Of a stretch of DNA of 64,000 nucleotides, positions 9,605-17,490 are shown one piece after another. Source of the stretch: Micrococcus terreus. GTDB lineage: Bacteria > Actinomycetota > Actinomycetes > Actinomycetales > Micrococcaceae. The first letter of the stretch is position 1; every line of letters starts with the position of its first letter. Where the stretch lies: positions 114,540 through 178,539 of the forward strand of contig NZ_FPCG01000007.1 in the NCBI RefSeq assembly GCF_900116905.1. The letters are read 5' to 3'. A program made the translations under genes and the position numbers. The notes under the pieces are model-generated. The model was not told the DNA's origin. It ran no database searches and saw only the letters and a program-made list of their open reading frames with translations.

Positions 9605-9949
9605 TCAGTCCCTGCTGAGCGGCTCCACGGAGCGCACCGCGGACACCGGGACGGGCCCGCCGTACACGTGCGGGAACAGCTCGCTGTCCGGGTCCTGCGG
9701 GTCGCCCGGCTCCAGGAGCACCCGCAGCCCGTGCGCCGCCAGCTCGCCCTCGTCCAGGGTGAGCAGCACCAGCGGCTCGGTGACGTCCGCGTAGACGAAT
9801 CCCAGCACGCTGCGCACCTGGTCCATGGTGGCGCTGCCGTGCAGGTATCCCACCTGGGCGATGCTCGCCCCACGGGTGGAGCGGTCGTAGACGCCGGTCT
9901 GCTGGGCGGCCTCCCAGTCGGACTGTTCGGCGATGTGCAGCAGTGCCAT
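9605..9949 (-). CDS. DUF952-family protein
   Basis: 114 residues resembling the DUF952 family (LLHIAEQSDWEAAQQTGVY at the start, FVYADVTEPLVLLTLDEGEL, FPHVYGGPVPVSAV). Members are small single-domain proteins of unproven biochemical role. The start ATG 9949 overlaps the stop of the CoA-binding-protein gene (TGATG), so it was the second gene of that pair before the transposon split the first one. It remains intact but has lost its original upstream context. Confidence 0.8.
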   Translation of the reverse strand: MALLHIAEQSDWEAAQQTGVYDRSTRGASIAQVGYLHGSATMDQVRSVLGFVYADVTEPLVLLTLDEGELAAHGLRVLLEPGDPQDPDSELFPHVYGGPVPVSAVRSVEPLSRD

Positions 9950-10278
9950 CAGCGCCTCGCCTCGATCACGGGGCAGGTGTCCATCACCACGCCCAGCCCG
10001 GCGTCCCGGGCGCGTTGCGCGGCGGCCTCGTCCACCACGCCCACCTGCAGCCACACGGCCTTCGCCCCCACCTCGATCGCCTGATCGACGATCGCCCCCA
10101 CCTTCTGGGAGTTCACGAAGCAGTCCACCACGTCGATCTCCCCGGGCACGTCCGCCAGCCTCCGGTAGCCGGTCTCCCCGTGCACCTCCTGAGCGCCCAG
10201 ATTTACCGGGATGATCTCCATCCCCAGGGTGTCCCGCACGAACAGGGAGACGCCCACCGCGGCACGCCGCGGATTGGG
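9949..10278 (-). pseudogene. CoA-binding (YccU-like) protein, 3' part, split by transposon
   Basis: C-terminal about 109 codons of a CoA_binding_2/YccU-type protein (GMEIIPVNLG, IDVVDCFVNSQKVG, KAVWLQVGV, VVMDTCPVIE). The frame runs up to the 8-bp target repeat. The missing start and first 36 codons lie 7.2 kb away at 17491-17598. Joining the two halves across one copy of the repeat gives an uninterrupted 146-codon frame reading VVGLTPNPRRAAVGVSLF. An ATG at 10257 could start a truncated 102-residue protein lacking the first nucleotide-binding strand. Confidence 0.92.
10271..10278. repeat. 8-bp target-site duplication, left copy
   Basis: GGATTGGG directly abuts the outer end of the left IS remnant. 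An identical copy follows the outer end of the right IS at 17483-17490. Eight base pairs is the duplication size made by ISL3-family elements. Confidence 0.9.
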
Positions 10279-10568
10279 GGCCCTTCACAGATGAGCATGG
10301 GTAGGGGTCTTGCGCCACGGCCGGTGTCCGCCGGCGGCGAGCAGGGCGCGTAGGCGGTAGTTGCCGAAGTTCCGGAAGCCGCGGGCGACCCGGCGCATCG
10401 TCTCGATCACCCCGTTCACGGCCTCGGTGGGCCCGTTGGAGGCCCCGGCGGTGTCGAAGTAGGCCAGGATCGCGGCCTTCCACCGGCGCAGGGTCCGCCC
10501 GAGGCGGGCGATCTCCGGGATCGGGCAGGACGGGAAGGCGGCAAGGATCTCGGCGACCAGCCGGCGGC
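10279..10568 (-). mobile_element. Truncated ISL3-family IS (290-bp remnant, transposase 3' end)
   Basis: It matches 16040-16329 of the complete copy almost base for base. One difference is visible near 10503 (GAGGCGGG against GAGCCGGG). The match stops abruptly after AGCCGGCGGC at 10568. It encodes the last roughly 95 codons of the transposase (RRLVAEILAAF ... THAHL, stop at 10285) without a start. It keeps one functional-looking terminus but no complete transposase. Confidence 0.92.
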
Positions 10569-10870
10569 TGTCCCCATCCACGCTCCTAAAGAGCGTCGGC
10601 AGGGGTGGACAGCCCAGATTCCGCTAGAGGTAAGGCACCCAGCGCCAGAAATTTCTGGTGGACGGGGAACGCCTCGATGTCGACACCCACGGCCGGTTGA
10701 AAACCGATCCATACCCTGCCTTTGCGCGCTTCCCACGACCCTTATTGAACGGTGACGGGAATCACCAGGCCGGTCGGCTCCACATGACCAGGGAACCGTA
10801 TTTCCGCTGGCCACGGGTCTAAAATTGTGGGGAGAAGGGTCTCACACCGGAGCGACACTCGGAGGCAGAA
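10569..10870. other. Non-coding 302-bp segment upstream of the DASS gene
   Basis: No convincing gene. The base composition is visibly more AT-rich than its surroundings. It holds a perfect 14-bp palindrome CCAGAAATTTCTGG at 10645-10658, and a TAAAAT at 10820-10825 that could be the -10 box for the transporter 45 bp downstream, without a good -35. The left edge is the breakpoint of the IS remnant. Confidence 0.55.
10645..10658. promoter_or_regulatory. Perfect 14-bp palindrome, possible operator
   Basis: CCAGAAATTTCTGG is a perfect inverted repeat in the AT-richer gap, about 210 bp upstream of the transporter start. It could be a regulator-binding site brought in with the cargo. No regulator gene is present inside the element, so the role is open. 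Confidence 0.35.
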
Positions 10871-12343
10871 ATGTCCGGCCATCAGGTTGATTCCACCCAC
10901 GAATCCAGAGCCATGAGTCGGGACACCGTCTCCATGCTCTGGAAGTTCGGACTGATGGTGCTGGTGGGAGCGGTGATCTTCTTCATCCCCGCGCCGGAGG
11001 GCGTGGACCCCCGCGGCATGCACATGCTCGGGATCTTCGTCGCGACCATCCTGGGGCTCATCCTGCAGCCCCTGCCCACCCCCTCGGTGGCGCTGATCGG
11101 TCTGGCCACCGCCATGATCACCGGCGCCATGGACGTCAAGAGCGGGGAGGCCCTGAGCGGGTTCTCCAATTCCGCGGTGCTGCTGATCGTCGCGGCATTC
11201 TTCATCGCGGACGGCTTTCTGCTCACCGGGCTGGGGCGCCGCGTGGCCCTGATGTTCCTCACGATCCTGGGCAAATCACCCCTGGGCATCGCCTACGGCA
11301 TGGCCGTCACGGACCTCCTGCTCGCCCCGGCCACCCCGTCCAACACGGCCCGCGCGGGTGGTGTGATCTACCCGATCGTCCGCTCCGTCGCGGAGGTGCA
11401 GGGCTCCACCCCGGACACCGACGAGTCCCGCAGGAAGCTCGGCTCCTACCTCACGTTCACCGCCGCCCACGTCAACGTGATCACCAGCGCCATGTTCATC
11501 ACCGCGATGGCCGGCAACCCGCTGGCCGTGGCCTCCGCCGAGAAGCTCGGCGTGCACATCTCCTGGGGCCAGTGGGCCCTGGCCGCGCTGATCCCCGGCC
11601 TCGTGAGCCTGGCGGTGGTCCCGTGGCTGCTCATGAAGGTCTACCCGCCCACGCTGAAGAGCACTCCGGAAGCACCCACCATGGCCCGCAGCGAGCTGCA
11701 GAAGATGGGGTCCATGACTCGCGGTGAGATCATCATGGCGGCCACGTTCGTGCTGCTCCTGCTGCTGTGGGTCTTCGGCACGGCCATCGGTGTCAACGCC
11801 ACCACGGCGGCCTTCGTCGGCATCGCGGTGCTGCTGGTGACCAAGGTGCTCACCTGGAACGACATGGCCAAGAACGGCTCCGCCTGGAACACCCTGATCT
11901 TCTTCGCGGTCCTGGTGGGCATGGCGGAGAACCTGAACAACCTGGGCGTCATCACCTGGATCGGCTCGGTGGTTTCCGGCGCCGTCGGCGGCATGCCCTG
12001 GGCTGTTGCCTTTGCCATCCTGGCGCTCGTCTACTTCTACGCGCACTACTTGTTCGCCTCGAACACCGCGCAGATCGTCGCGATGTACGGCGTCTTCCTG
12101 GGTGCGGCCATCACCGCGGGTGCCCCGCCGATGTTCGCGGCCCTCGCCCTCGGCTACATCGGCAACCTGTTCGGCGCCATCAGCCACTACGCCTCGGGCC
12201 CGTCCGGGGTGGTCTACGGTTCCGGGTACGTCAAGGTCTCCGAGTGGTTCAAGGTCGCCTTCATCATGTCCGTGGCCATCATCATCATCTGGACCGTGGT
12301 GGGCAGCGGCTGGATGTGGATCCTCGGCGACCTCGCCATGTAG
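10871..12343 (+). CDS. DASS-family anion:Na+ symporter (di/tricarboxylate transporter)
   Basis: A 490-residue integral membrane protein with about 12 hydrophobic segments. It carries both hallmark SNT motifs of divalent-anion symporters: PATPSNTARAGG in the first repeat and LFASNTAQIVAMYG in the second. It is closest in style to plastid/bacterial 2-oxoglutarate/malate and CitT-like members. The substrate is inferred to be a C4-dicarboxylate because the gene sits convergent to sdhCAB in the same transposon. Start ATG 10871 has GGAGG 8 bp upstream. A strong bidirectional hairpin follows the stop. Confidence 0.88.
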   Translation: MSGHQVDSTHESRAMSRDTVSMLWKFGLMVLVGAVIFFIPAPEGVDPRGMHMLGIFVATILGLILQPLPTPSVALIGLATAMITGAMDVKSGEALSGFSNSAVLLIVAAFFIADGFLLTGLGRRVALMFLTILGKSPLGIAYGMAVTDLLLAPATPSNTARAGGVIYPIVRSVAEVQGSTPDTDESRRKLGSYLTFTAAHVNVITSAMFITAMAGNPLAVASAEKLGVHISWGQWALAALIPGLVSLAVVPWLLMKVYPPTLKSTPEAPTMARSELQKMGSMTRGEIIMAATFVLLLLLWVFGTAIGVNATTAAFVGIAVLLVTKVLTWNDMAKNGSAWNTLIFFAVLVGMAENLNNLGVITWIGSVVSGAVGGMPWAVAFAILALVYFYAHYLFASNTAQIVAMYGVFLGAAITAGAPPMFAALALGYIGNLFGAISHYASGPSGVVYGSGYVKVSEWFKVAFIMSVAIIIIWTVVGSGWMWILGDLAM

Positions 12344-12366
12344 TCCGCCCGGCAAACCCTCCCCGC

Positions 12367-12410
12367 ACGACGACGCTCGGTGCCCTCCCAGGGGCACCGA
12401 GCGTCGTCGT
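12367..12410. terminator. Bidirectional terminator between DASS and sdhB
   Basis: A perfect 19-bp stem with a 6-nt loop: left arm 12367-12385 begins ACGACGACGCTCGG, right arm 12392-12410. It lies between the convergent stops of the transporter and sdhB. It has no T-tract; the foot of the stem is ACGACGAC/GTCGTCGT, as in the terminators at 28769 and 46971. Confidence 0.85.
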
Positions 12411-12429
12411 CTGTCGACGGGGGAGCGGG

Positions 12430-13179
12430 TCAGTCGTCCTTGTTGCGCAGCACCTGCCGCAGCTTCTCCTTGTTGAGACCGGCAATCGCGGTCAACGGGA
12501 TCCCAGCGGGGCACACCTCCGCGCACTCGCCGTAGACCGAGCACGGACCGAACTCCTCCTCGGCCGCGCGCGTGATGCCTTTGGCCCGGCGGCCACGCTC
12601 CTTCTGGCTGGAGGGCAGCGTGGCCAGGTGCATCGTCTTGGACCCGGCGAACAGCTGCGCGGAACCGTTGGGGCACGCGGCAACGCACGCACCGCAGCCG
12701 ATGCACGCTGCCAGGTCCAGCGCCCACTCCGCGGCCTCGTGCGAGACCGGGATGGCGTCCGCGTCCGGCGCCGTGCCCACGGAGGTGGAGACGAACCCGC
12801 CGGCCTCGATCACCCGGTCCAGCGCGCTGCGGTTCACCGCGAGGTCCTTGACCACGGGGAACGCTCCGCTGCGGAACGGTTCGAGCTGCACGGTCGCGCC
12901 GTCCTCGAAGGACCGCAGGTGCTGCCGGCACGACGGCGTGTTCTTCTGGGGGCCGTGCGGAGTGCCGTCCACGGTCACGCCGCACGCCCCGCAGATGCCT
13001 TCGCGGCAGTCCGAGTCGAACGCGATCGGCTCCTCACCACGGGCAACGAGGTCGTCGTTGAGCTTGTCGAGCGCCTCCAGGAGGGAGAACTCGGGTCCGA
13101 CCTCCTCCAGCAGGTACTCCTCGAAGTGCCCTTCCTCGGCGCCGGACTCCTGACGCCAGACTTTCAACGTGAGTTTCAT
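12430..13179 (-). CDS. sdhB: Succinate dehydrogenase/fumarate reductase iron-sulfur subunit
   Basis: 249 residues from ATG 13179 (MKLTLKVWRQ). All cluster cysteines are present: C58, C63, C66 and C84 for [2Fe-2S]; C159, C162, C165 and C169 (CIGCGACVAACP) with C213, C219 and C223 for the [4Fe-4S] and [3Fe-4S] clusters. It relays electrons from SdhA to the membrane cytochrome. Sequence style (SVYGECAEVCPAGIPLTAI) is that of the SdhCAB-type complex II with one large cytochrome b. Last gene of the leftward sdhCAB operon, 13 bp after sdhA. Confidence 0.94.
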   Translation of the reverse strand: MKLTLKVWRQESGAEEGHFEEYLLEEVGPEFSLLEALDKLNDDLVARGEEPIAFDSDCREGICGACGVTVDGTPHGPQKNTPSCRQHLRSFEDGATVQLEPFRSGAFPVVKDLAVNRSALDRVIEAGGFVSTSVGTAPDADAIPVSHEAAEWALDLAACIGCGACVAACPNGSAQLFAGSKTMHLATLPSSQKERGRRAKGITRAAEEEFGPCSVYGECAEVCPAGIPLTAIAGLNKEKLRQVLRNKDD

Positions 13180-13192
13180 GAGGATGGTCCTC

Positions 13193-15187
13193 TCATCGGT
13201 AGTCGCGGGTCTCGGGCGGGACGCTGGGGAACTCCAGGGGCTCCTGGTGCCTGATGTAGCGCGGCCCCGTTTCGCCGGTCTCGCCGGAATCAGCACGCTC
13301 CCACGCGGACGCGAACAGCCAGTGCTCGTCGTCGCGCTGGGCCTCGCCGCCCTCGGTCTGGTGCTCCTCGCGGAAGTGCGCGCCGGCGGACTCGTCCCGG
13401 TCCAGCGCGTCCAGGCACATGAGCTCTGCCATGTCCAGGTAGTCGGCCACGCGGCCGGCGCGCTCGAGCTCCTGGTTGAAGCCGTCCGGGCGCCCCTGCA
13501 CCCGCAGGTCGCTCCAGAACTCCCTGCGCAGCTTCCGGATGCCTCGCAGACCCTCGGCCAGCCCCTCGGCGGTGCGCGTCACCCCGCACTTCTCGTACAG
13601 CAGGTCGCCCAGCCGGCGGTGGAAGCGCTCCGGGCCCTGCGTACCGCCGATGTCGACCAGCGCCTGCACGCCCGCCTCGGCCTCGGCAACCGCGGCCCGC
13701 ACGACGCCGTCGTCCGGTGAGAGCTTCGACCTGCCCAGCAGCGGCGCCAGGTAGTTGGGCACCGAGTAGGGGAGCGTGAACCACCCGTCCACGCACGCGG
13801 AGAGCAGCGAGTTGGCGCCCAGGCGGTTGGCGCCGTGGTAGCCCCAGCCGGCCTCGCCGCCCACGAACAGCCCGGGGATCGACGTCATCATGTCGTAGTC
13901 GCTCCACAGCCCGCCCATGGCGAAGTGCGCGCCGGGTGCAATGCGCATGGGCTCCTCGTACGGGTCCTCGCCGGTGGCGTCCGAGTACATCTCGAAAAGG
14001 TTGCCGTAACGCTCCGCGATCACCTTGCGGCCCAGACGCTCGATGGCGTCCCGGAAGTCGAGGTAGACGGAGTTCTTCAGCGGCCCGACGCCGCGCCCCG
14101 CGTCGATCTCGGTGCGCGCGGCCCGGCTGGCGACGTCGCGCGGTGTGAGGTTGCCGAAGGCCGGGTACCGGCGTTCGAGGTAGTAGTCGCGCTCGTCCTC
14201 GGGAATCTCGTTCGGGGGCCGGTGGTCCCCGGCCTTCACGGGAACCCAGATTCGGCCGTCGTTGCGCAGGGACTCGCTCATGAGAGTGGTCTTCGACTGC
14301 CACTCGCTGGAGACCGGCAGGGCCGTGGGGTGGAACTGGATGAAGCACGGGTTGGCGAACAGCGCGCCGCGCCGGTGGGCCCGGAATGCGGCGGTGACGT
14401 TCGAGTTCTTGGCCAGCGTGGAGCGGTAGTAGACGTTGCCGTAGCCGCCGGTGGCGAGCACCACGGCGTCCCCGGTGACCGCCGAGATCTTCCCGGTCAC
14501 GAGGTCGCGCACCACGATGCCCTGGGCGCGGCCCTCCACGACGATGAGGTCCAGCATCTCGGTGCGAGTGTGCAGGTTCACCTGTCCCGTGGAGACCTGC
14601 CGCAGCAGCGCCTGGGCGGCGGCAACCTGCAGCTGCTGACCGGTCTGCCCGCGCGTGTAGTAGGTCCGGGAGACCTGCACGCCGCCGAACGAGCGGGTGG
14701 CCAGCCCGCCCCCGTACTCGCGGGCGAAGGGCGCGCCGATCGCGTTCATGTGGTCGATGACCCGGATGCTCTCCTCGGCCAGCCGCCAGGCATCGGCCTC
14801 GCGGCCGCGGAAGTCGCCGCCCTTGACGGTGTCCTTCACGAACCGGGCGATCGAGTCGTTGTCCACCGTGCGGGCGCGTGCGGCGTTGATGCCGCCCTGG
14901 GCGGCCACCGAGTGGGCGCGGCGCGGGGCGTCGTGGAAGGTGAACGACTCCACGTTGTAGCCGAGTTCGCCCAGGGCCGCCGCCGCACCTGCACCGGCGA
15001 GTCCGGTGCCCACGACGACCACGGTGAACTTCCGACGGTTGAGCGGGCCCACCATGCGGTAGTGCAGCCGCCGGTCCGCCCACGTCTGGGACGGGGGCAC
15101 GTCCGAGCCCAGACCAGGGAGGTCCGAGCCCACGGTGCGCAGCTCGTCCAGCAGGGCGTGCGGCTGGGTGGTCGAGGATGCCGTCAT
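13193..15187 (-). CDS. sdhA: Succinate dehydrogenase/fumarate reductase flavoprotein subunit
   Basis: 664 residues from ATG 15187, which overlaps the sdhC stop by one base (TGATG). It has the FAD-binding GTGLAGAGAA loop, the covalent-FAD histidine H92 in RRAHSVAAQGGINAA, and active-site segments such as HFAMGGLWSDY and the FVGGEAGWGYHGANRLGANSL region. It oxidises succinate to fumarate or runs in reverse. The frame is open further upstream but those codons lie inside sdhC. Complete and without visible damage, so the transposon cargo looks functional. Confidence 0.95.
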   Translation of the reverse strand: MTASSTTQPHALLDELRTVGSDLPGLGSDVPPSQTWADRRLHYRMVGPLNRRKFTVVVVGTGLAGAGAAAALGELGYNVESFTFHDAPRRAHSVAAQGGINAARARTVDNDSIARFVKDTVKGGDFRGREADAWRLAEESIRVIDHMNAIGAPFAREYGGGLATRSFGGVQVSRTYYTRGQTGQQLQVAAAQALLRQVSTGQVNLHTRTEMLDLIVVEGRAQGIVVRDLVTGKISAVTGDAVVLATGGYGNVYYRSTLAKNSNVTAAFRAHRRGALFANPCFIQFHPTALPVSSEWQSKTTLMSESLRNDGRIWVPVKAGDHRPPNEIPEDERDYYLERRYPAFGNLTPRDVASRAARTEIDAGRGVGPLKNSVYLDFRDAIERLGRKVIAERYGNLFEMYSDATGEDPYEEPMRIAPGAHFAMGGLWSDYDMMTSIPGLFVGGEAGWGYHGANRLGANSLLSACVDGWFTLPYSVPNYLAPLLGRSKLSPDDGVVRAAVAEAEAGVQALVDIGGTQGPERFHRRLGDLLYEKCGVTRTAEGLAEGLRGIRKLRREFWSDLRVQGRPDGFNQELERAGRVADYLDMAELMCLDALDRDESAGAHFREEHQTEGGEAQRDDEHWLFASAWERADSGETGETGPRYIRHQEPLEFPSVPPETRDYR

Positions 15188-15909
15188 CACTGAATCACTC
15201 CCAGGAGAACCAAGACGGGGATCGAGATGTTGCCCAGGCAGATGGCCATGGCGACCAGTCCCGCCACCCACGCGGCGAGCTGCCGCAGCCGCCTGCCGGT
15301 GGCGCCGAGGTCGTTGGCGGCGGTCCACGTCCCGTGGGCCACGTGCACGGTGAGCACCAGCATGGTGAGCATGTAGAAGAGGGCCACGACGGGCCGCTGG
15401 AAACTGGCGACCAGATTGGCGTACGCCGATCCGCTCTCGAACGCCCCGGATGCGGCCGGCTGGACACCCAGCGTGAGGTCCAGGATGTGGAAGATCACGA
15501 ACAGCAGGATCACCAGGCCGGTCCCGAGCATCGAGCGCGCCATCAGGGCGTCGCCGCGGCGCAGCCCGGTGCGTTTGAACGGCCCGCGGGCTCGACGGGC
15601 GCGCGTCCACAGCAGGAGCCCGCAGCCCACGTGCAGCACCAGGCTGATCAGCAGCACGACGCGCAGCACCCACAGGACACCCGCGTAGGGCATGAGCGGC
15701 ATCAGGATCTCGCGCAGCCAGTGCGCGTAGTGGTCGAACTCCTCCTGGCCGCGGAAGATGTGCAGATTGCCGTACATGTGCACGAACACAAATCCGACGA
15801 AAATGAGACCGGTGACGGCCATGGTGGTTTTCGCGGCGAAGTTCGACACCGGCAGCCGTGTGCGCGGCGGGGCTGACGTGCGTTGTTTTCGCTGAATGGT
15901 TGCCGTCAT
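15187..15909 (-). CDS. sdhC: Succinate dehydrogenase cytochrome b subunit (five-helix, diheme type)
   Basis: A 240-residue membrane anchor with five hydrophobic helices. Candidate heme-ligand histidines lie in FVHMYGNLHIF, LVLHVGCG, VIFHILD and LTVHVAHG. A single large cytochrome with no separate sdhD is the arrangement of SdhCAB-type (menaquinone-linked) complex II. Start ATG 15909 is preceded by GAGGGG. First gene of the operon; its promoter must lie in the 130 bp between it and the IS. Confidence 0.92.
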   Translation of the reverse strand: MTATIQRKQRTSAPPRTRLPVSNFAAKTTMAVTGLIFVGFVFVHMYGNLHIFRGQEEFDHYAHWLREILMPLMPYAGVLWVLRVVLLISLVLHVGCGLLLWTRARRARGPFKRTGLRRGDALMARSMLGTGLVILLFVIFHILDLTLGVQPAASGAFESGSAYANLVASFQRPVVALFYMLTMLVLTVHVAHGTWTAANDLGATGRRLRQLAAWVAGLVAMAICLGNISIPVLVLLGVIQ

Positions 15910-15954
15910 CGTTGCCCCTCGTCAGTGGGTGAACCGAGTGCTGAACTCCGGGAG

Positions 15955-15990
15955 TTCATCATCCTCAATTCTACGCCGGGAGGGGCATTG
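15955..15990 (-). promoter_or_regulatory. Possible sdhCAB promoter
   Basis: On the minus strand the gap between the IS and sdhC carries TCTTGC and TAGAAT about 16 bp apart, 55-80 bp upstream of the sdhC start. It is the only AT-richer stretch in this gap. Weak by consensus, but position fits. Confidence 0.3.
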
Positions 15991-16045
15991 CAAGACGCGT
16001 TCCGGGGCGTTTCCGGTACTGCCGCCAGAAAGGGTTGCGGGCCCT

Positions 16046-17350
16046 TCACAGATGAGCATGGGTAGGGGTCTTGCGCCACGGCCGGTGTCCGCCGGCGGCG
16101 AGCAGGGCGCGTAGGCGGTAGTTGCCGAAGTTCCGGAAGCCGCGGGCGACCCGGCGCATCGTCTCGATCACCCCGTTCACGGCCTCGGTGGGCCCGTTGG
16201 AGGCCCCGGCGGTGTCGAAGTAGGCCAGGATCGCGGCCTTCCACCGGCGCAGGGTCCGCCCGAGCCGGGCGATCTCCGGGATCGGGCAGGACGGGAAGGC
16301 GGCAAGGATCTCGGCGACCAGCCGGCGGCCGGTCTCGGGGCGGGCGTGGTAGATCGCACGCAGCTTCTGATAGCAGTGCCAGGCCAGGGTCACCGCGTGG
16401 TGCGGGTCTCCGGCCTCGAGCTTGGTGTTGAGCCGGGTGATCTGTTTGGCGGTGAGGTGCTCGGCGCCGATCTGCAAGGTGCGGCGGATCCCGTAGAGCG
16501 GGTCCCCGGCCCGGCCCCGGTGGCCCAGGGTGTCCTGCTGCACCCGACGACGCACCTCGTCCACGACCTGCCCACCGAGTTTCACCACGTGGAAGGCGTC
16601 CAGGACGGTGATCGCCTCAGGGAGTTCGTCGCGGATGGCGTTGGCGTAGCCGTGGAACGGGTCCAGCGTCGCCGTGCGGATCCCGCTCGTGAACGCCGGA
16701 CCCTGCTCGGTGAGCCAGTCGCCGTAGGCCGCCCCCGTGCGCCCCTTGACCAGGTCCAGCAGTCGCGCCCGGGGCCGGCCGTCCTCGCCGCGGGAGTGGT
16801 CCACGATCCCGGTGACCAGCCCGGTGCCGGGTGGACCCACGTGGCGCCACACGTGCTCGTCGACACCGAGGGCGTCCACCCCGGCCAGCCGATCCTCCGC
16901 GGCCAGCTGGCCTTCGATGACCGGGGCCACGGCGTGCCAGACGGTGTTCCAGGCGACTCCGAGCATGTCCGCCAGGGCGGAGACCGCGATGTCGTGGGAG
17001 CGCAGCTGCGTCACCGCCCAGGCGATCGCGCGGGTGGTGAGCTTGGCCCGCGGCGCGGCCAGCTCGTGGACCTCGCTGAACGTCACGACCTCGCAGGCGT
17101 CCTCCCGGCACCTGAAGATCCGCTTGCGCCACACCACCCGCACGGTCACCCCAGCGCAGGGCAGATCGTGGAGCACGACCTCCCGGCGGCCGTGGCCGGT
17201 GGCGAGCACCCCGCAGGACGGGCACCCCACCAGCGTCGGAGAAGCCTCCACCACCACGGTGAACGAGCGTGGTCCGCGTTCCACGGCCCTGACATGGACG
17301 TCGGGCAGGTCGAAGAGCGCGCACGCGGGCGCGCAGATAGCAGGAGACAC
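16046..17350 (-). CDS. ISL3-family transposase
   Basis: 434 residues from GTG 17350. It has an N-terminal zinc-ribbon-like segment (CPSCGVLATGHG), a helix-turn-helix region (VSALADMLGVAWNTVWHAV), and the DDE catalytic domain of the family (LGVDEHVWRHVG, TLDPFHGYANAI, VLDAFHVVKLG, ASNGPTEAVNGVIETMRRVARGF with the terminal Glu/Asn motif). It is intact, so it could mobilise both itself and the 290-bp remnant end. The C-terminal residues and stop lie within a few bases of the terminal repeat. Confidence 0.94.
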   Translation of the reverse strand: MSPAICAPACALFDLPDVHVRAVERGPRSFTVVVEASPTLVGCPSCGVLATGHGRREVVLHDLPCAGVTVRVVWRKRIFRCREDACEVVTFSEVHELAAPRAKLTTRAIAWAVTQLRSHDIAVSALADMLGVAWNTVWHAVAPVIEGQLAAEDRLAGVDALGVDEHVWRHVGPPGTGLVTGIVDHSRGEDGRPRARLLDLVKGRTGAAYGDWLTEQGPAFTSGIRTATLDPFHGYANAIRDELPEAITVLDAFHVVKLGGQVVDEVRRRVQQDTLGHRGRAGDPLYGIRRTLQIGAEHLTAKQITRLNTKLEAGDPHHAVTLAWHCYQKLRAIYHARPETGRRLVAEILAAFPSCPIPEIARLGRTLRRWKAAILAYFDTAGASNGPTEAVNGVIETMRRVARGFRNFGNYRLRALLAAGGHRPWRKTPTHAHL

Positions 17351-17406
17351 GTCGAGGCCTTCATGGATCGGGTTGCTTGGTCGCTACCCATCCTGGAGGC
17401 CTCGAC
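17351..17406. promoter_or_regulatory. Inverted repeat in the transposase leader
   Basis: GTCGAGGCCT at 17351-17360 pairs perfectly with AGGCCTCGAC at 17397-17406, directly in front of the transposase GTG. Read-in transcripts from flanking genes would fold this into a hairpin that could mask the start, a common way IS elements limit transposase expression. Confidence 0.5.
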
Positions 17407-17482
17407 CTCTACCCAGACCTCACAACACACCCCTCGAGACGCCCACGCGCACACCGCTACCCATGCTCATCTGTGAAGGGCC

Positions 17483-17490
17483 GGATTGGG
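17483..17490. repeat. 8-bp target-site duplication, right copy
   Basis: GGATTGGG next to the right terminal repeat, identical to 10271-10278. Confidence 0.9.

Larger units (their letters stand above)
10279..17482. mobile_element. ISL3-type composite transposon carrying a DASS transporter and sdhCAB
   Basis: A 7,204-bp element bounded by inverted copies of the same terminal sequence (GGCCCTTCACAGATGAG inward on the left, its complement on the right) and flanked by the 8-bp repeat GGATTGGG. The right end is a complete 1,443-bp IS; the left end is a 290-bp remnant of the same IS in the same orientation. Cargo: a dicarboxylate transporter and complex II (sdhCAB). It interrupts a CoA-binding-protein gene whose two halves rejoin perfectly across one repeat, so boundaries are base-exact. 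Confidence 0.9.
16040..17482 (-). mobile_element. Complete ISL3-family insertion sequence (1,443 bp)
   Basis: Bounded by perfect 26-bp inverted terminal repeats at 16040-16065 and 17457-17482 (outer sequence GGCCCTTCACAGATGAGC). It contains one transposase gene reading leftward. The bases flanking this copy alone (GGGTTGCG on the left, GGATTGGG on the right) do not match; the 8-bp duplication is instead found around the whole composite. So this IS did not insert here on its own. Confidence 0.93.

Noticed and set aside
15188..15673. Upstream extension of the sdhA frame
   Set aside because: These codons overlap sdhC in another frame; TGATG coupling and the homologous start place sdhA at 15187.
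16032..17490. Independent insertion of the right IS with its own target duplication
   Set aside because: Flanks GGGTTGCG and GGATTGGG differ. The matching repeat is on the far side of the left remnant.
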